This document shows, one piece after another, positions 8,038 through 10,980 of a stretch of DNA of 10,980 nucleotides. The stretch's first letter is position 1; every line of letters starts with the position of its first letter. This stretch comes from Pirellulaceae bacterium (GTDB taxonomy: Bacteria > Planctomycetota > Planctomycetia > Pirellulales > Pirellulaceae): NCBI GenBank assembly GCA_030744095.1, contig JASLRF010000415.1:1-10980 (forward strand), read 5' to 3'. The position numbers were made by a program, and so were the translations under genes. The notes beneath the pieces are model-generated. The model was not told where the DNA came from. It saw only the letters and a program-made list of their open reading frames with translations, and ran no database searches.

Positions 8038-10476
8038 CTACTCGCCGAGTATCTCTTCAAATGTCACATTTCCGATCCGGTATTTCTTCCAATCCTTGAA
8101 ATCGAAGTGCCACCATTCGTATTCGTAAATCGTGAGTCCTTCAGCTTCCATGGTACGGCGGAGTAGTTGACGGTACCAACGCTGGCGGGCTGTGCCGCCA
8201 GGGTAGCCGGGAAATGAACGTGGAGAGAATTCGTCGTAGCCAGCCACCATCTGGATCGGTTTACCAGTTTTCAGATCGTACAGTGTCAGATCCACCGCGC
8301 AGCCACGATTGTGGCGTGATCCATTGGCCGGGTTGGCGACGAAGTCCTTCATATCGCCCGGCGTTGCATCCCAGAACATTTTCGTCACGTGCCACGGTCG
8401 ATAGGCATCGTGGATCAGCAGCCCTAGTCCACGTTCTTCCAGCCGCTTGTGTGCCCGGACCACTGCTTCGGCGGCCGGTCGCTGCATGAATGCCCGCGGC
8501 TGCTTGTAAAAGACGGCACCGGTAAAATTGTTGGTCGTGGCATAGCGAATGTCGAGCTTGATGCTGGGGTCCAGCTCGGTAAGTTCGACCAGGTCCGCGT
8601 CGCGGTAGTCGCCCGGTTCGGGTGGTGGCGTCGCGGCCAATGCGTCCGCCCGCAATTTGTCGATCGGCTGAACTGGCTCAATGCGGAACGTTTCACCGTC
8701 TCGCGTGCCCACTTCGCGTCGCCGGAAAACGACTTCGGCCGCCACGACTTTTGTCGCCTGTCCTGACGCATCGCGCGAAAAGTGCAGTTGCTCGCCGTGG
8801 TAAAGTCCGTAATCGGGGAAGGCGAAGAGGTCGTCGCTGACCTCTTTCAGCGGGTATGCATAGAACCATTCGATCAGAGCTACCAATCGCCCACGATCCT
8901 CCAGGACATAGAGTGTGTTGTGATCCCATCCGTACTCGCCGATCAAACCACGCCAGCGTGCCGGGATGTCATCGGGTGGTGCGTCGGCAATCCGTACAAA
9001 TGCTGTGTCACCGACGACCAGATGGCCATCGCCATTCAAGGAAACGCGAGTTCCGAAGCCGAATGGGTCGTCTGTAATGATCGAGCCATCGCTGCCTGCG
9101 GCGCGCAGTTCATTTTGAAAAGTGCCGCGCTGCAGCACAACTCGGTCATCTTGTCGCCAGACGCGCGCCCCCCGCGTGCCGTTGCGATAGTCTCCGACCA
9201 ATTCTCCGGCACGTTCGGTAGGAATGGGCGCGGTCGATGGATATCCGGGCAGCGGTTTCCCGTCCTGTTTTGCCAACATAAGACGAAGTGTGTAATCCGC
9301 AAGCCGCCCCACCACTCCGTTGCTTCCATCCAGCGAAGCGACTGCCGCAACCCCCAGTTTTCGCTCGGGCAGCGCTTCCAGCTGCGTCGAAAATCCATAC
9401 ACCGCGCCGCCGTGCCCAATCTTCTTATGGCCGTCCAACCGCTCGATGTGAAAGCCAATGCCAAAGTCGGTTCGTTTACCGTTTGCGGTGGTCTGTGGTG
9501 AAATCATCTGATGCAGCGTCTCCGGTGTGACGATCTTGCCCTGCGGAGCGCGGCCTTCTTGAAAGATAGCGATCAAGAACTTGGCCAGATCCGCGACGCT
9601 CGAATACAGATTGCCGGCTGGTGCGGTGCCGAGTGGAAATGTGGGTGCTTCAAACCGCCGGCCATCGTACGTCCACATCCAGGCTGTCGCCAGCTTGCGC
9701 TGGTTCGCTGCAGACAGTTCGAAGCCGCTGTGTTGCATCTCGAGCGGTTGCAAGATCGTTTGATCGATGCATTGCACAAATGATTTCGCCTGCTGTCTTT
9801 CAAGCACGGTGCCGACGACGGCGATGCCCGCGTTGGAGTACTTGGTTCTTGCCTCGGGTCGATAAACCAACGTCGTACGATTGAGGCTTGCGACCGTCGC
9901 CTGCAAGGTCGGCTCGTTGGGATCAAAGTAATGTCCCACGGGCGGCTCGCGAACCAGACCAGACCGATGCGACATCAACTGCCGCAGCGTAATCGATAAG
10001 TCGTAGGGATTCCGTGGCTGAAACTCAGGTAGATATCTGGTGACCGGTGCGTCTAGATCGAGTTGTTTCTGTTCGACCAGTTGCATCACGGCAATGTCGG
10101 TAAACAGCTTCGAGACAGACCCAACGCGATAGATCGTGTCACCGGTTGCTGGGATCTTTCGTTCCGCGTCCTGAAAACCGAACCCTGCCGCCCAGACCGT
10201 GCGTTGGCCATCCACGAGCGCGATTGAGAACGCCGGCAGTTCTTTTGCGGCCACTTCGAGACGTATGGCGTCTTGCAGCCGCTGCACGATCTCCTCATAG
10301 CCAGACGCGGGCGGTTGATTGGCGGATACCTCGGCGGCCAAACTGGTATTCTGAGACCAGCCGACTTGCCAACTTGCCGCCAGAATGAAACTTGCCGCCA
10401 AGATGACTGTTCCCCGCGCGTACGACGTGGCAAAGTTGTAATCTGGCGAGCGTTTCCATGTTCCTTGGTGCGGCAT
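8038..10476 (-). CDS. Exported fusion: serine beta-lactamase/DD-peptidase-type domain plus VanX-type D-Ala-D-Ala dipeptidase
   Basis: This 812-residue protein has two enzyme domains. Residues 1-42 hold a basic N-terminus and a hydrophobic core (22-40), read as a Sec signal or membrane anchor. Residues 60-400 are a class C beta-lactamase/penicillin-binding-protein-like serine hydrolase with S120-V-S-K123, Y213-S-N215 and H355-G-G. Residues about 420-600 are a beta-rich spacer of two similar modules, 'GELVGDYR' (424-431) and 'RGLIGEYG' (509-516). Residues 625-800 are a VanX/DdpX-type zinc dipeptidase of peptidase family M15D: R693 in 'DAYRP', S720-R-H722-N-R-G-C-A-V-D729, and E787-W-W-H790. These match VanX Arg71, His116, Asp123, Glu181 and His184, so the catalytic set is complete. 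The likely role is trimming or salvage of D-Ala peptides from peptidoglycan in the periplasm. The frame runs upstream to a TTG at 10605, but ATG 10476 (GGGA seven bases before) puts the signal peptide near the N-terminus. The natural substrate of the first domain is unknown. Confidence 0.92.
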   Translation of the reverse strand: MPHQGTWKRSPDYNFATSYARGTVILAASFILAASWQVGWSQNTSLAAEVSANQPPASGYEEIVQRLQDAIRLEVAAKELPAFSIALVDGQRTVWAAGFGFQDAERKIPATGDTIYRVGSVSKLFTDIAVMQLVEQKQLDLDAPVTRYLPEFQPRNPYDLSITLRQLMSHRSGLVREPPVGHYFDPNEPTLQATVASLNRTTLVYRPEARTKYSNAGIAVVGTVLERQQAKSFVQCIDQTILQPLEMQHSGFELSAANQRKLATAWMWTYDGRRFEAPTFPLGTAPAGNLYSSVADLAKFLIAIFQEGRAPQGKIVTPETLHQMISPQTTANGKRTDFGIGFHIERLDGHKKIGHGGAVYGFSTQLEALPERKLGVAAVASLDGSNGVVGRLADYTLRLMLAKQDGKPLPGYPSTAPIPTERAGELVGDYRNGTRGARVWRQDDRVVLQRGTFQNELRAAGSDGSIITDDPFGFGTRVSLNGDGHLVVGDTAFVRIADAPPDDIPARWRGLIGEYGWDHNTLYVLEDRGRLVALIEWFYAYPLKEVSDDLFAFPDYGLYHGEQLHFSRDASGQATKVVAAEVVFRRREVGTRDGETFRIEPVQPIDKLRADALAATPPPEPGDYRDADLVELTELDPSIKLDIRYATTNNFTGAVFYKQPRAFMQRPAAEAVVRAHKRLEERGLGLLIHDAYRPWHVTKMFWDATPGDMKDFVANPANGSRHNRGCAVDLTLYDLKTGKPIQMVAGYDEFSPRSFPGYPGGTARQRWYRQLLRRTMEAEGLTIYEYEWWHFDFKDWKKYRIGNVTFEEILGE

Positions 10477-10660
10477 CAGTGAATCCCGGTTGCCGTGAGA
10501 AAACGGTGTGTGCTGGTCGGTGACATACAGGTTGTCACACCATATCAAATCGAGCGGCTGAAAGGGGAGTACCGCTATCGTCGCGAGACCGGAATTGGCC
10601 CGCAAGTAAAGCCCGGCTGAATGTTCTTAGTTCGCCTCTGGCTGTCGTGCAGCTTTTAGG

Positions 10661-10702
10661 CAGTTGGTTTGCTACGGTCTTCACATTATGTCACCTTCTC
10701 CT
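10661..10702 (-). repeat. Direct repeat copy 1, diverged
   Basis: On the plus strand this copy contains GGTTTGCTACGGTCTTCACA followed by a TGTCACCTTCTCC-type end. It aligns over about 40 bases with 10846-10885, with roughly ten differences. The shared core is GGTTTGC-ACGGT-TTCACAT, then TGTCA. It directly abuts the left arm of the inverted repeat at 10705. Confidence 0.6.
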
Positions 10703-10704
10703 TT

Positions 10705-10819
10705 GGGAGAGGTCGCGGCTTCAGACGCGGGAGAGGGTCTTCATCGACTTCCATAAAGTGAAGTGGTCGCACTGATCATCGTCGCCCTCTCCCGGCTGCT
10801 ACCGCGTCCGACCTCTCCC
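10705..10819. repeat. Nested inverted repeat able to form a long hairpin
   Basis: GGGAGAGGTCG (10705-10715) is the exact reverse complement of CGACCTCTCCC (10809-10819). Inside it, GGGAGAGGG (10729-10737) is the exact reverse complement of CCCTCTCCC (10785-10793), with partly complementary GC-rich spacers between the two stems. The central loop (10738-10784) holds a smaller stem, ACTTC (10747-10751) with GAAGT (10760-10764). The arrangement of two inverted GGGAGAG-type units resembles REP/BIME-like or MITE-like non-coding elements. No transposase gene or clear target-site duplication is visible. Confidence 0.65.
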
Positions 10820-10845
10820 AGAGGGGGTCCTTCAGGGACTTTAGT

Positions 10846-10885
10846 GGCTGGTTTGCAACGGTTTTCACATCCTGTCATCTCTCCC
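10846..10885 (-). repeat. Direct repeat copy 2
   Basis: This is the best-preserved copy of the unit. On the minus strand it begins GGGAGAGATGACAGGAT and continues into a GTGAAAACCGTTGCAAACC segment. Its first 17 bases match copy 3 (10932-10948) with a single difference, and its whole length matches copy 1 (10661-10702) with more divergence. Confidence 0.65.
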
Positions 10886-10931
10886 TTGGAGGTCGTGCAG
10901 CATTCAAATCTATCTCGCTTCTCAAGTTTAG

Positions 10932-10948
10932 ATCCAGTCATCTCTCCC
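10932..10948 (-). repeat. Direct repeat copy 3, partial
   Basis: On the minus strand this reads GGGAGAGATGACTGGAT, 16 of 17 identical to the start of copy 2. The similarity ends after this core, so the copy is truncated or only the core is conserved. It lies 32 bases from the window edge, and more units may follow outside. Confidence 0.55.
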
Positions 10949-10980
10949 GAGTACGTGTTTAGCTTGCTCGCAAGATCCAA

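Larger units (their letters stand above)
10477..10980. other. Non-coding, repeat-rich region upstream of the fusion gene
   Basis: No credible gene was found in these roughly 500 bases. The part nearest the fusion gene (10477-10660) should contain its promoter and leader, but no clear -35/-10 pair stands out. From 10644 on it is made of short direct and inverted repeats built on GGGAGAG/CTCTCCC. The ten-base word GTCGTGCAGC also occurs twice (10644-10653 and 10892-10901), flanking the repeat cluster. An open frame on the minus strand from 10980 is made of translated repeat units and is not a gene. Confidence 0.7.

Noticed and set aside
8782..9501. Plus-strand open frame of 239 codons
   Set aside because: It is antisense to the beta-lactamase and spacer part of the fusion gene, whose motifs are intact on the other strand.
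8038..10476. Acquired vancomycin or beta-lactam resistance locus
   Set aside because: There is no vanH, vanA, vanR or vanS gene, no regulator and no mobile element nearby. The VanX-type domain is part of an exported fusion, which fits cell-wall salvage better.
10477..10605. N-terminal extension of the fusion protein from TTG 10605
   Set aside because: It would place 43 residues before the signal peptide and has a rare start codon with no clear ribosome binding site. ATG 10476 fits better.
10741..10980. Open frame of 79 codons on the minus strand, running off the right edge
   Set aside because: Its product is a translation of the direct and inverted repeats (the 'GEMTG' phrase appears twice). 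It has no domain and no sign of codon selection.

Overview
The window looks like chromosomal DNA of a planctomycete, probably of the Pirellulales type. This is inference: there is no rRNA or other marker gene. The signs are a secreted PQQ-like beta-propeller protein with the N-terminal 'FRGPNGTG' signature common in that phylum, a secreted SMP-30-type lactonase, Sec signal peptides on three of the six genes, monocistronic genes on alternating strands, moderately high GC, and hairpin-forming repeats in the gaps. No mobile-element gene, CRISPR array, tRNA or rRNA was seen.

Layout from left to right. Positions 1-240 are gene-free and hold three small hairpins. A two-gene minus-strand unit follows. 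A secreted beta-propeller protein (4118-5407) is read first, and its 3' end overlaps the start of a full-length 5-oxoprolinase/hydantoinase A+B fusion (241-4149). A divergent gap (5408-5684) leads to a plus-strand membrane-anchored protein of unknown function (5685-6482). Convergent with it is a short minus-strand PilZ-like gene (6551-6880) whose c-di-GMP-binding Arg motif is incomplete. Divergent from that is a secreted SMP-30/gluconolactonase-like protein (7101-8000). Convergent with it, only 37 bases away, is a large exported two-enzyme protein (8038-10476), a serine beta-lactamase/DD-peptidase-type domain joined to a VanX-type D-Ala-D-Ala dipeptidase. The last 500 bases (10477-10980) are non-coding and packed with direct and inverted repeats.

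Taken together, the genes look like metabolic and cell-envelope housekeeping. The oxoprolinase would recycle 5-oxoproline or a related lactam to an amino acid in the cytoplasm. The lactonase and propeller act outside the cytoplasmic membrane. The fusion protein probably trims or salvages D-Ala-containing peptidoglycan pieces in the periplasm. I see no clear new multi-gene system. The most unusual item is the beta-lactamase-VanX fusion, followed by the degenerate PilZ protein and the repeat cluster at the right edge.
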